Part shown: positions 1 through 6,967 of the stretch, piece after piece
Layout of the letters: each line of letters begins with the position of its first letter
Numbering within the stretch: the stretch's first letter is position 1
Assembly: GCA_009839405.1 (NCBI GenBank)
Contig: VXPR01000296.1
Span: 1 to 6,967 of the forward strand
DNA from: Gammaproteobacteria bacterium
GTDB taxonomy: Bacteria; Pseudomonadota; Gammaproteobacteria; Pseudomonadales; Azotimanducaceae
Direction: 5' to 3'
DNA: 6,967 bases
Translations under genes and position numbers: made by a program
Notes under the pieces: model-generated
What the model was told of the DNA's origin: nothing
Seen by the model: the letters and a program-made list of their open reading frames with translations, nothing else
Databases searched by the model: none

Positions 1-79
1 CTTGCGGGGGAGTCGAAAAGCGCCTCGCTTTTCGGAGGGGGGGCTTCTCGCAGGAGTGGAGTGTTCTCAACTCCGGCGC
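1..79 (-). repeat. Intergenic multi-hairpin repeat, left copy (cut by the window edge)
   Basis: Read on the minus strand this copy starts with a block around CGGAG, TGAGAAC and CTCC (58-79) that matches the right copy at 20 of 22 bases. A perfect nine-base hairpin follows (14-22 with 26-34, CGAAAAGCG with CGCTTTTCG). Then comes ACTCCCCC, which begins the second stem in the right copy. The window ends before the second arm. The hairpin stems differ in sequence between copies but stay self-complementary, as in REP-like intergenic elements. Confidence 0.6.
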
Positions 80-104
80 AGCCTCCTAGCGGAACCTCCA
101 ACGC

Positions 105-124
105 GCCCGCAAGGGTGCGCGGGC
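105..124. other. Short GC hairpin
   Basis: GCCCGC (105-110) and GCGGGC (119-124) pair around an eight-base loop. It lies between the hairpins after the small gene and the left repeat copy, and has no recognised function. Confidence 0.35.
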
Positions 125-134
125 ACGGGCTTCC

Positions 135-166
135 CCCCTCGCTAGAGGGGCCTTCAGCGCGAGGGG
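135..166 (-). other. GC-rich alternative hairpins after the small gene (weak terminator candidate)
   Basis: CCCCTC (135-140) pairs with GAGGGG (145-150) around a GCTA loop. The overlapping CCCCTCGC (135-142) can instead pair fully with GCGAGGGG (159-166). The two hairpins exclude each other. They begin six bases after the stop codon of the small gene, where a terminator is expected. On the minus strand they are followed by GAAGC and not by a T-run, so intrinsic termination is doubtful. Confidence 0.35.
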
Positions 167-171
167 TGCAG

Positions 172-372
172 TTAACTTGCTTTGGCGGTGGTCTTGCGGC
201 GGCGGGAGATGACGATGTTCTTGCTGCGGCCCAGCTTGTCCTGGCCGCTGACGCCCATGGGGACGTGCTCGATTTTCTTGCCGGAAGCGAGGAAAGCGGC
301 GAGGTCGCGCTCTAGGCCCTTGCGAATTTCGATGTTGGATTGCGTAACGCGGTTCTTCTGTGCGCGACTCAT
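172..372 (-). CDS. Small basic protein of unknown function (66 aa)
   Basis: I do not recognise this protein with certainty. It has 66 residues, with 16 Lys/Arg against 5 Asp/Glu, so it is strongly positively charged. It has no Cys, no signal peptide and no membrane segment. The N-terminal part (about 11-30, SNIEIRKGLERDLAAFLASG) could form an amphipathic helix. A short hydrophobic segment with KKIEHVPMGVSG follows, then a basic tail (NIVISRRRKTTAKAS). A soluble nucleic-acid- or RNA-polymerase-binding protein is a guess. The FLASGKKIEHVP stretch loosely recalls the C-terminal part of SutA-like RNA polymerase regulators, seen by eye only. GGAGG (379-383) lies six bases before the ATG, which supports this start over an upstream in-frame ATG at 423. 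It lies 265 bases after sufE on the same strand, so it may have its own promoter. Confidence 0.78.
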   Translation of the reverse strand: MSRAQKNRVTQSNIEIRKGLERDLAAFLASGKKIEHVPMGVSGQDKLGRSKNIVISRRRKTTAKAS

Positions 373-378
373 GGTCGT

Positions 379-383
379 CCTCC
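379..383 (-). promoter_or_regulatory. Shine-Dalgarno of the small basic gene
   Basis: GGAGG, within the purine-rich run GGGAGGGAGGA, lies six bases before the ATG at 372. It is the best argument that this short gene is translated and starts here. Confidence 0.8.
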
Positions 384-391
384 CTCCCGCA

Positions 392-423
392 ATGGGCAGC
401 CAGCAACGCATTGCTGCGCCCAT
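392..423 (-). other. Strong hairpin just upstream of the small gene's ribosome site
   Basis: On the minus strand ATGGGC pairs with GCCCAT as an outer six-base stem (418-423 with 392-397). Inside it CAGCAA pairs with TTGCTG (411-416 with 401-406) around a four-base loop, with a small internal loop of one base against three. That gives twelve base pairs in 32 bases. The structure ends eight bases before the GGAGG. It is not followed by a T-run, so it is not a terminator. A role in translation control or mRNA stability is inferred from its position. Confidence 0.55.
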
Positions 424-637
424 CGGATGCGACTGATCTTCCCCCGACGCACCCGCCGTTATGGCGGTTGCGCAATCCGTACCAATTGGAGATTTCGCGC
501 TGTGCGCTTATGCTGGCACGACTCAAAGGCTACTTTCACAAACCCGGCGCGCACTCTAGCAGAGTCGGTGTCTGAGCGCACCCGTTGACGTGACTTTCGC
601 GGGTTTTAGCGGCTCAATTGCGTGTTTTTCGCCTATG

Positions 638-1114
638 TCACTTCGGCGTGCTGGGACCATCCCCCGAGGCTCGGGCAACAGCGCGGATGCGCTGCACGAT
701 TACCCTGAGGCCATTGCCCCTGGTGGGGCTCAGGTGGCTGAGAAGGCCCAGTTCGTCGAACAGCCCCTCGATGTCGAAGGCGACGATCTCGGCTGGCGAG
801 TGGTCGTCGTAGACGGCCAGCAGGATGGCGATCAGGCCACGCACGATGTGGGCATCGCTGTCGATGTCGAAGCGGAGGTTGCCGGAGCGGTCATCGCGGT
901 GAGCGTACAGCCAGACCTGACTCTGGCAGCCACGCACCAGCGCTGTCGGGGTCCGCTGCCCTGGCGGCATCTCGGCCACCTCCTGGCCGAGGTCGATGAC
1001 GAAGCGGTAGGTGTCCTCCCAGGCGTCGAAGAGCTCAAACGCCATGCGGATGTCGTCGAGGGGGGTAGCTGGCACGGACGAGCGCGCCGTTGGCTCAATA
1101 GAGGCCCAGTTCAA
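638..1114 (-). CDS. sufE: Cysteine desulfuration protein SufE
   Basis: SufE accepts sulfur from the SufS persulfide, stimulates the desulfurase, and transfers the sulfur to SufB. The acceptor cysteine is C63 in VRGCQSQVWLYA, the same motif as around Cys51 of E. coli SufE. Other family segments are FELFDAWEDTYRFVIDLG (26-43), the SDAHIVRGLIAILLAVYD helix, and LLSHLSPTRGNGLRVIV near the end. It has 158 residues, compared with 138 in E. coli, the excess being split between the two ends. The start appears to be a TTG at 1114, because GAGGAGG (1121-1127) lies six bases upstream. The next candidate, an in-frame GTG at 1075, has no ribosome site. With the TTG start the gene overlaps sufT by 20 bases. 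It is the last recognisable suf gene of the operon. Confidence 0.95.
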   Translation of the reverse strand: MNWASIEPTARSSVPATPLDDIRMAFELFDAWEDTYRFVIDLGQEVAEMPPGQRTPTALVRGCQSQVWLYAHRDDRSGNLRFDIDSDAHIVRGLIAILLAVYDDHSPAEIVAFDIEGLFDELGLLSHLSPTRGNGLRVIVQRIRAVARASGDGPSTPK

Positions 1115-1670
1115 GCTGAGCCTCCTCGGTCATCATGTCCCGACTCCAAGGCGGGTCGAAGACGAGATTCACGGTCACTTCGGTGACGAACGGCACCCTC
1201 GCAACCATCCGCTCCACATCCTGCACCAGCACGGGGCCCATGCCGCAGCCTGGGGCGGTGAGGGTCATGTCGATGTCGACCCTGCCGCCGTCCACCTCGC
1301 AGCGATAGATGAGGCCCAGATCGACGATGTTGACGGGGATTTCCGGGTCGTGGACGGTGGCCAGCGCCTCCCGAACCTGCGCCTCGCTGACGCTGCCGTC
1401 GGCTGGCGCCGTCCATGCCGGCATCACCGGCTCGAAGCCGAGCGCGTCGGCGTTCTCGCCGTCGATGCGCGCCATGTTGCCGCCCCAGACCACCGTGTAG
1501 GCCGTGCCGAGGGACTGCGTGAGCGTGACGAAGACGCCGCCGGGAATCGTCACCGGCGTGCCGGTGGGCACCAGCCGCGCCTCCGTGGTGCGGGTGAGGG
1601 CCACCACGCGTCGCTCCATGTGGAGGCCGTCCAAGGGCAAGCCGCTTGTAGTCACGGATTCGTTGGACAT
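1095..1670 (-). CDS. sufT: Fe-S cluster assembly protein SufT, long form (MIP18/DUF59 domain)
   Basis: SufT proteins are Fe-S maturation factors of the MIP18/DUF59 family. In several bacteria they support cluster delivery when demand is high, but the exact chemistry is not settled. The 191 residues fit the long SufT type. An N-terminal extension (about 20-80, with VPTGTPVTIPGG and the YTVVWGGNMARIDG stretch) precedes the DUF59 domain (about 95-180). In that domain I see HDPEIPVNIVDLGLIY (107-122), the conserved Cys in LTAPGCGMGP (C142) and the terminal FDPPWSRDMM. The first possible start, at 1670, lies 22 bases after sufA and has only a weak Shine-Dalgarno. An internal ATG at 1619 has none, and using it would remove residues before the conserved N-terminal part. 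The sufE start codon and its Shine-Dalgarno lie inside the last codons. Confidence 0.93.
   Translation of the reverse strand: MSNESVTTSGLPLDGLHMERRVVALTRTTEARLVPTGTPVTIPGGVFVTLTQSLGTAYTVVWGGNMARIDGENADALGFEPVMPAWTAPADGSVSEAQVREALATVHDPEIPVNIVDLGLIYRCEVDGGRVDIDMTLTAPGCGMGPVLVQDVERMVARVPFVTEVTVNLVFDPPWSRDMMTEEAQLELGLY
1121..1127 (-). promoter_or_regulatory. Shine-Dalgarno that selects the TTG start of sufE
   Basis: GAGGAGG lies inside the last codons of sufT, six bases before the TTG at 1114. No alternative start of sufE has a comparable site, so this element decides the start. Confidence 0.8.
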
Positions 1671-1692
1671 CTCGGTCGACGCTAACGCGCCC

Positions 1693-2049
1693 TCATTTGA
1701 TGGCGAAGCTCTCGCCGCAGCCGCACTCGCTCACGGCATTGGGATTGTTGAAGCGCAGCGCCGAGTTGAGCCCCTCGGTGACGTAGTCGATCTCGGTACC
1801 CCGCACCAGCGCCCAATGCTCGTCGGCGACGCAAATCGTCACGCCGCCGAAGTCGAAGCGCTTGAGCCCGGTCGCGTCTTCGACGCGCTTGCCGAGCCAT
1901 TCGAGCTCGTACATGTAGCCGTTGCAGCCGCTCTCGCTGATGCCGAGGATCAAGGCGTCGGCGCCGTGGCGCAGAAGCTGCCGCCGCACGTGCGCCTCCG
2001 CCGCCGGCGTGATGGAGATGGTTTCCGGGTCGTAAACGTCGGCGCCCAT
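1693..2049 (-). CDS. sufA: A-type Fe-S carrier protein (SufA/IscA family)
   Basis: This is an A-type carrier of the HesB/IscA/SufA family, which binds an Fe-S cluster or iron and passes it to target enzymes. It has 118 residues. The three conserved cysteines are all present: C42 in SESGCNGYMYEL, and C109 and C111 in the C-terminal SECGCGESF. The family middle part (GVTICVADEHWALVRGTEIDYV) is also clear. The N-terminus is slightly extended compared with IscA. The start is well supported: AGGAGG (2057-2062) lies seven bases before the ATG. It follows sufS after a 73-base gap, the only real gap in the operon body. I call it sufA from its operon. Sequence alone does not firmly separate SufA, IscA and ErpA, so the symbol is less certain than the family. 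Confidence 0.93.
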   Translation of the reverse strand: MGADVYDPETISITPAAEAHVRRQLLRHGADALILGISESGCNGYMYELEWLGKRVEDATGLKRFDFGGVTICVADEHWALVRGTEIDYVTEGLNSALRFNNPNAVSECGCGESFAIK

Positions 2050-2056
2050 TTTGGAG

Positions 2057-2062
2057 CCTCCT
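2057..2062 (-). promoter_or_regulatory. Shine-Dalgarno of the A-type carrier gene
   Basis: AGGAGG lies seven bases before the ATG at 2049. It fixes the start and suggests that this gene, unlike sufC, sufD and sufS, initiates translation independently of the gene before it. Confidence 0.85.
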
Positions 2063-2122
2063 GAAGAGCTTTTGCCGCAAGCGGCACGCGGTAGCGTCGA
2101 TGCGGGGTGCTTGAGGTCGGCG

Positions 2123-3334
2123 TCAGAGGAACTCCCTTGCCTTGCGCACCGCCTGCACGAATCGTTCCACGTCGCCCGGGGAATTATACAGAGCGAAGGA
2201 GGCGCGCACGGTGCCGGGGAGGCCCAAGGCTTCCATGAGCGGCATGGCGCAATGGTGGCCGGTGCGCACGGCGATGCCCTGCTGATCGAGCAGCGTGCCG
2301 ATGTCCTGCGGATGCGCGTCCTCGATCGCAAAGGACACCACGGGGCCTTTGGCGGCGTCCGGGCCGATGATTTCGAGACCCTCCACCTGGCGCAGTCCCG
2401 ACTCCGCCAACTGCACGAGTTCCGTCTCGTGCGTTCGCACCTCGGCGCCGTTAAGGCCGTCGAGATAGTCCGCCGCTGCGGCGAAACCGACGGCGCCAGC
2501 GATGTTGGGCGTGCCGGCTTCGAAGCGGAACGGCAGGCCGGCGTAGCTGGTGCGTTCGATCCGCACCTCCTCGATCATCTCGCCGCCGGTCTGCCAGGGC
2601 GGCATCCGCTCGAGCAGGTGCTCGCGACCCCACAGCGCACCGATGCCGGTGGGCCCATACATCTTGTGCGCCGAAAAGGCATAGAAGTCGCAGCCGAGCG
2701 CCGCCACGTCCACGTCGAGATGCGCCATGGCCTGGGCACCGTCCACCACCACGGCGGCACCGACCTTGCGGGCAAGCCGGGCGATGGCCGGGATGTCGTT
2801 GACGACGCCGAGGACGTTGGAGACGTGCACCACGGCGACGATGCGGGTGCGCTCGTCCACCTTGGCGGCGAGGTCGTCCTGGTCGATGCCGTGCATGGAC
2901 ACGTCCACGGCCTTCAGTTCCGCGCCGGTGCGCTCGCAGGCCACTTGCCACGGGACGATGTTGGAGTGGTGCTCCATGCGGGTGATGACCACGTTGTCGC
3001 CCGGGCCAAGCACGGTGGGTGCATAGGACGCAGCCACCAGATTGATCGCCTCGGTGGTGCCCTTGGTCCAAACGATCTCGTTGGCAGACTCGGCGTGAAT
3101 GCGCTGCGCCACGGTGCTGCGGGCGGCCTCGAATGCCTCGGTGGCGGCACCGCTCAAGGCATGGGCGGCGCGATGGACATTGGCATTGGCGCTGCGATAG
3201 TGCTCGGCGATGGCATCGAGCACCGCTTGTGGCTTTTGCGTGGTGGCGGCGCTGTCGAGATAGACCAGATCCGGCCGATTGGCAATGAGTGGGAAGTCGT
3301 GCCTCAAGGCGGCGATGTCGGGGGCCTGAGTCAT
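2123..3334 (-). CDS. sufS: Cysteine desulfurase SufS
   Basis: SufS is a PLP-dependent group II cysteine desulfurase. It converts L-cysteine to L-alanine and holds the sulfur as a persulfide, which it hands to SufE. The 403 residues are near the E. coli length (406). Visible features are YLDSAATTQKP (25-35), EHHSNIVPWQ (121-130), the cofactor Asp in VVVDGAQ (D198), the PLP-binding Lys in SAHKMYGPTG (K224), and the persulfide Cys in RTGHHCAMPLM (C362). K224 and C362 are each two positions lower than Lys226 and Cys364 of E. coli SufS. The RTGHHCA loop identifies SufS/CsdA-type enzymes and excludes IscS/NifS group I. The start ATG overlaps the sufD stop by four bases. Its sulfur acceptor SufE is encoded in the same operon but three genes further down rather than next to it. 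Confidence 0.97.
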   Translation of the reverse strand: MTQAPDIAALRHDFPLIANRPDLVYLDSAATTQKPQAVLDAIAEHYRSANANVHRAAHALSGAATEAFEAARSTVAQRIHAESANEIVWTKGTTEAINLVAASYAPTVLGPGDNVVITRMEHHSNIVPWQVACERTGAELKAVDVSMHGIDQDDLAAKVDERTRIVAVVHVSNVLGVVNDIPAIARLARKVGAAVVVDGAQAMAHLDVDVAALGCDFYAFSAHKMYGPTGIGALWGREHLLERMPPWQTGGEMIEEVRIERTSYAGLPFRFEAGTPNIAGAVGFAAAADYLDGLNGAEVRTHETELVQLAESGLRQVEGLEIIGPDAAKGPVVSFAIEDAHPQDIGTLLDQQGIAVRTGHHCAMPLMEALGLPGTVRASFALYNSPGDVERFVQAVRKAREFL

Positions 3335-4542
3335 TGCACTTCGCCACCAGCGCTCGCTACGTCCCCTGCGAGGGTGGCCCCGAGGGACCCGTCCGCACCG
3401 GAAAATCCTGCTGCCAGAACGCCTATGGCCTCTTCCCCGACAATGGCCTCGCGCAGGAAGCCGCGCAGCAGCAGGCCGCGAGCGGCGTCGCGGTCGATGC
3501 CACGGGACTCGCAGTAGAACAGCATGGCCTCGTCCAGCGCGCCCACCGTGGCACCGTGGGAGCAGCGCACGTCGTTAGCGTAGATCTCCAGTTCCGGCTT
3601 CGCGTACACCTCGGCATCCGTGCTTTCGAGCAGGCTCTTGGTGGTGAGCGAAGCGTCACTCGCCTGCGCGCCGGCGGCGATGTGGATGCGCCCGTTGAGC
3701 ACGGCGCGGGCGCGACCTCCGACGACGCCGCGGAAGGTCTGGCGGCTCAAGCAGTCCGGGGCGAGGTGGTCCACCGTCACCTGATTGTCGAGATGTTCGC
3801 GCTCGCCCAAGCGCCAGGCGCCGTGCAGGTGCGTTTCGGCACCTCGACCAGCGAGCGCAATGTGGATGTCGTTGCGGCGAAGTTCGGTGCCGCGGGCGGC
3901 GAGCCAAAGCGAATAGTGAGCTTGCTGCTCAACTTTGGCCGCGATCAGGCCGCACTGCGGGGCTTGTCCCCGCGGCTGGACACGACGATGCGTGAGCCTT
4001 GCCCCTTCGGCGACGATGCACTCGACGACGCGATGGGTGGCGGCGATCGGTGTCTCCACCAGCGCTAGTTCCGCGCCGGGTTCGACGATGAGGAGGATGT
4101 GCTCGTAGGCCGCGCCGATGTCGTCCACGTTCACCGGCTCGTCGATTCGGCATCCTGCCGGCACCCGCACCACCACGCCGCTGCCGAGCAGGATGCGATT
4201 GACGGCGGCGAGCGGATGACGAGCGAGGTCGATGGCGGTGCCGAGGTGCTTCGTCAGGAGCGGCGCGGCGGCGGGGTCGTCGAATCGATGCAGATCCACG
4301 CCACCCGGGACGCAAGTCTCGCGGACGCCTGGGGCTTGCACCGGCTCCAGTGCCGCCTGATACCACTTCCCCACGTTGCTGTATTTCCACGCTTCCGCAC
4401 GAGCCACCGGCAAGCCATCGGCGGCGATGCGAGTGCGCGCGGCATCGCGGTCAATTGCGGGGGCATAGGAAACCGTGCCCTTGCCAAGCAGCCTCGCGTA
4501 AAGTGCCTCGACCGCTTGCGGGCCCTGAGCGCTAGCAGGCAT
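3331..4542 (-). CDS. sufD: Fe-S cluster assembly protein SufD
   Basis: SufD is the SufB paralogue that completes the SufBC2D scaffold and is needed for iron entry and cluster formation. The 403 residues are slightly fewer than E. coli SufD (about 423). Family marks are the N-terminal EAWKYSNVGKW (50-60) and the C-terminal CSHGATVG (327-334). H329 of the latter is the counterpart of E. coli His360 at the SufB interface. The FYCESRGID and LLLRGFLREAI segments (342-365) are the SufB/SufD C-terminal helices. I chose the ATG at 4542 (MPASAQGPQA), which overlaps the end of sufC by 11 bases and has a GGA six bases upstream. An ATG at 4557 would add five residues and has no visible Shine-Dalgarno. 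The stop overlaps the sufS start as ATGA. It diverges more from the family than SufB does, as is usual for SufD. Confidence 0.95.
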   Translation of the reverse strand: MPASAQGPQAVEALYARLLGKGTVSYAPAIDRDAARTRIAADGLPVARAEAWKYSNVGKWYQAALEPVQAPGVRETCVPGGVDLHRFDDPAAAPLLTKHLGTAIDLARHPLAAVNRILLGSGVVVRVPAGCRIDEPVNVDDIGAAYEHILLIVEPGAELALVETPIAATHRVVECIVAEGARLTHRRVQPRGQAPQCGLIAAKVEQQAHYSLWLAARGTELRRNDIHIALAGRGAETHLHGAWRLGEREHLDNQVTVDHLAPDCLSRQTFRGVVGGRARAVLNGRIHIAAGAQASDASLTTKSLLESTDAEVYAKPELEIYANDVRCSHGATVGALDEAMLFYCESRGIDRDAARGLLLRGFLREAIVGEEAIGVLAAGFSGADGSLGATLAGDVASAGGEVQ

Positions 4543-5283
4543 CCTCGATCCAGCCATAGCCGTCGCGATCGAGCGTCTGCGCCAAGGAGCGGTCGCCGGA
4601 GCGGATGATGTTGCCGCCGGCCAGCACGTGGACGTGATCCGGGACGATGTAGTCGAGCAAACGCTGATAGTGGGTCACCAACACCACCGCGTTGCCGTTG
4701 TCGCGGAAGTCGTTGACTCCGGCCGCCACCACCTGCATGGCATCGACGTCGAGCCCGGAGTCGGTCTCGTCGAGAATGGCGATGCGCGGTTCGAGCAGCA
4801 GCATCTGCAGGATTTCGTTGCGCTTCTTCTCGCCGCCGGAAAAGCCCTCGTTGACGCCGCGCTTGAGAAAGCCGGCGTCTAGCCCCAGCCGCTCGGCGGT
4901 CGCCCGAGCGCGGCGGATGAAGGCGGCGGCGGAAGGCGCGCCCTCGCCGCGGGCCAAGGCGTGGCTGTCGATGGCGGCCTTGAGGAACTCCATGTTGCTA
5001 ACGCCGGGAATCTCGATGGGGTACTGGAAGGCGAGGAAGAGCCCGAGCAACGCGCGCTCTTCGGGGCTCGCATGGGTGATGTCCTCGCCGGCGAGGCGCA
5101 CCGTGCCGCGCAGCACCTCGTAGCCTGGCCGGCCAGCCACCACGTTCGCCAGCGTGCTCTTGCCGGAGCCGTTCGGCCCCATCACGGCGTGAACCTCGCC
5201 CGGCGCCACGGTGAGATGCACGCCGCCAAGAATCACTTGATCCTCCACCTGCACGTGGAGGTCTTCGATGTCGAGCAGCGGCA

Positions 5284-5284
<1 letters not shown>
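4532..5284 (-). CDS. sufC: Fe-S cluster assembly ATPase SufC
   Basis: SufC is the ABC-type ATPase of the SufBCD scaffold. It is soluble, is not a transporter, and its ATP-driven dimerisation reshapes SufB-SufD during cluster assembly. The 250 residues match the family (about 248 in E. coli). Motifs occur in order: Walker A GPNGSGKST (36-44), Q-loop FQYP (Gln87), signature FSGGEKKR (148-155), Walker B IAILDETDSGLD (168-179, with D172 and the catalytic E173), and the H-loop His205 in VTHYQ. The LDETDSGLD form, in place of LDEPTSGLD, and the EKKRNEILQ helix are hallmarks of SufC rather than of transporter ATPases. The start ATG shares one base with the sufB stop (TGATG), so translation is probably coupled to sufB. 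The sufD start lies inside its last codons. Nothing is missing or damaged. Confidence 0.97.
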
Positions 5285-6762
<1,478 letters not shown>

Positions 6763-6818
6763 GGATGGGCTCGGTTTTGCCGGTTGCGGCCCCACGGCCA
6801 CGACTGGCCGCCCGCCAT

Positions 6819-6828
6819 CGCCTAGGCG
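6819..6828. promoter_or_regulatory. Palindrome at the predicted suf transcription start (possible operator)
   Basis: CGCCTAGGCG is a perfect 10-base palindrome. With the flanking CCAT and ATGG (6815-6834) it forms a longer imperfect inverted repeat that has two unpaired bases on one side. It lies just downstream of the candidate -10, where a repressor would block initiation. I see no match to the E. coli IscR type 1 site. The role is inferred from position only. Confidence 0.25.
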
Positions 6829-6835
6829 GAATGGG

Positions 6836-6844
6836 ATTGTAGCA
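6836..6844 (-). promoter_or_regulatory. Candidate extended -10 promoter for the suf operon
   Basis: Read on the minus strand this is TGCTACAAT, an extended -10 element (TG, one base, then TACAAT, five of six bases of the consensus). No good -35 hexamer lies 16-18 bases upstream, where the sequence is GC-rich, which fits an extended -10 promoter. Transcription would start near 6828-6830, giving a leader of about 67 bases before the sufB ATG. It is the only convincing -10 I see between the flanking repeat and sufB. Confidence 0.5.
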
Positions 6845-6878
6845 GGGCCGGGCGGCTGCGCCGCAGAAAACGGCGCTG

Positions 6879-6961
6879 GCGCCGGAGCTGAGAACCCTCC
6901 CCCCAGCGAGAAATCGAGGTCGATTTCTCGACTCCCCCTCGAAGGGGGAGTGACGGAGGGT
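6879..6961 (+). repeat. Intergenic multi-hairpin repeat, right copy
   Basis: After the shared 22-base block (6879-6900) there is an eleven-base perfect stem (6907-6917 with 6920-6930, CGAGAAATCGA with its complement, two-base loop). A nine-base perfect stem follows (6931-6939 with 6943-6951, ACTCCCCCT with AGGGGGAGT). Both are enclosed by ACCCTCC (6894-6900) pairing with GGAGGGT (6955-6961), which makes a three-way junction. It lies about 35 bases upstream of the candidate suf -10 and is oriented opposite to the left copy. No T-run follows, so it is not a simple terminator. Confidence 0.65.
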
Positions 6962-6967
6962 GGGGCC

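Larger units (their letters stand above)
373..637 (-). other. Non-coding gap between sufE and the small gene; probable leader
   Basis: No supportable gene is seen in these 265 bases on either strand. The part next to sufE (about 590-637) is richer in A and T. A weak extended -10-like element, TGCTAGAGT on the minus strand (553-561), could start a transcript near 546 with a leader of about 175 bases, but it lacks a -35. Nearer the small gene there are several inverted repeats: CCAATTGG (482-489), TTGCGCAA (468-475), a CCGCC/GGCGG hairpin (453-467) and the strong hairpin at 392-423. No hairpin followed by a T-run is seen after sufE, so read-through from the suf operon is also possible. Confidence 0.4.

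Noticed and set aside
453..467. CCGCC/GGCGG hairpin as a terminator of sufE
   Set aside because: The stem is only five base pairs, no T-run follows, and it lies about 170 bases after the sufE stop.
86..526. 146-codon minus-strand frame across the sufE downstream gap and the small gene
   Set aside because: It starts with a TTG without a ribosome site, its translation is low-complexity (Arg-rich), and it overlaps in another frame the small gene that has a strong Shine-Dalgarno.
585..613. TTGACG on the plus strand as a -35 of a rightward promoter
   Set aside because: No acceptable -10 lies 16-18 bases downstream and no plus-strand gene follows.
590..1685. Overlapping plus-strand open frames of about 200 codons each
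   Set aside because: They are antisense to sufE and sufT, which have intact family motifs and ribosome sites.
2074..2085. GCCGC/GCGGC inverted repeat between sufS and the A-type carrier gene as a terminator
   Set aside because: It is a five-base stem with a two-base loop and is followed by A residues on the transcribed strand, so it should not end transcription.
2050..2331. N-terminal extension of the A-type carrier into sufS
   Set aside because: The extra residues are low-complexity Arg/Ser/Pro/Ala, overlap sufS coding sequence, and lie upstream of a perfect AGGAGG-ATG start.
2051..3517. 488-codon open frame on the plus strand
   Set aside because: It lies antisense to sufS, whose motifs are complete. 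In GC-rich DNA the opposite strand stays open by codon bias, and the translation shows no domain.

Overview
The window holds a complete, tightly packed SUF iron-sulfur cluster assembly operon. It is read entirely on the minus strand, from right to left, in the order sufB, sufC, sufD, sufS, an A-type carrier (sufA-like), sufT (long form) and sufE. After a 265-base gap it is followed by one small, strongly basic protein of unknown function. The DNA is GC-rich. The proteins resemble proteobacterial homologues, and a long SufT together with a SufE and an A-type carrier fits a gammaproteobacterium, possibly near Xanthomonadales/Nevskiales/Steroidobacterales. That taxonomic guess is an inference and is weak without a search.

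Layout from right to left. Positions 6763-6967 are the upstream region. They contain a two-hairpin intergenic repeat (about 6879-6961), a likely extended -10 promoter (6836-6844), and a palindrome at the expected transcription start (6819-6828). sufB, sufC, sufD and sufS (6762-2123) overlap one another by 1, about 11 and 4 bases, which indicates translational coupling. A 73-base gap with a strong Shine-Dalgarno precedes the A-type carrier (2049-1693). sufT (1670-1095) and sufE (1114-638) follow, and sufE starts at a TTG inside the end of sufT behind a strong Shine-Dalgarno. Positions 373-637 are non-coding on present evidence and may form a structured leader. The 66-residue gene is at 372-172. 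Positions 1-171 contain several GC-rich hairpins and the second copy of the intergenic repeat, cut by the window edge.

How the genes work together: SufS (a PLP cysteine desulfurase) takes sulfur from cysteine and passes it to SufE, which delivers it to the SufB-SufC-SufD scaffold. SufC supplies the ATPase activity. The A-type carrier moves assembled clusters to target proteins, and SufT is a maturation factor. All catalytic and ligand residues I looked for are present, so the pathway appears intact. No SufR/IscR regulator gene and no U-type scaffold is inside the window.

I found no phage, CRISPR, toxin, transposase or other clearly new system. The least explained parts are the small basic gene with its hairpin leader, and the pair of oppositely oriented multi-hairpin repeats on either side of the cluster.
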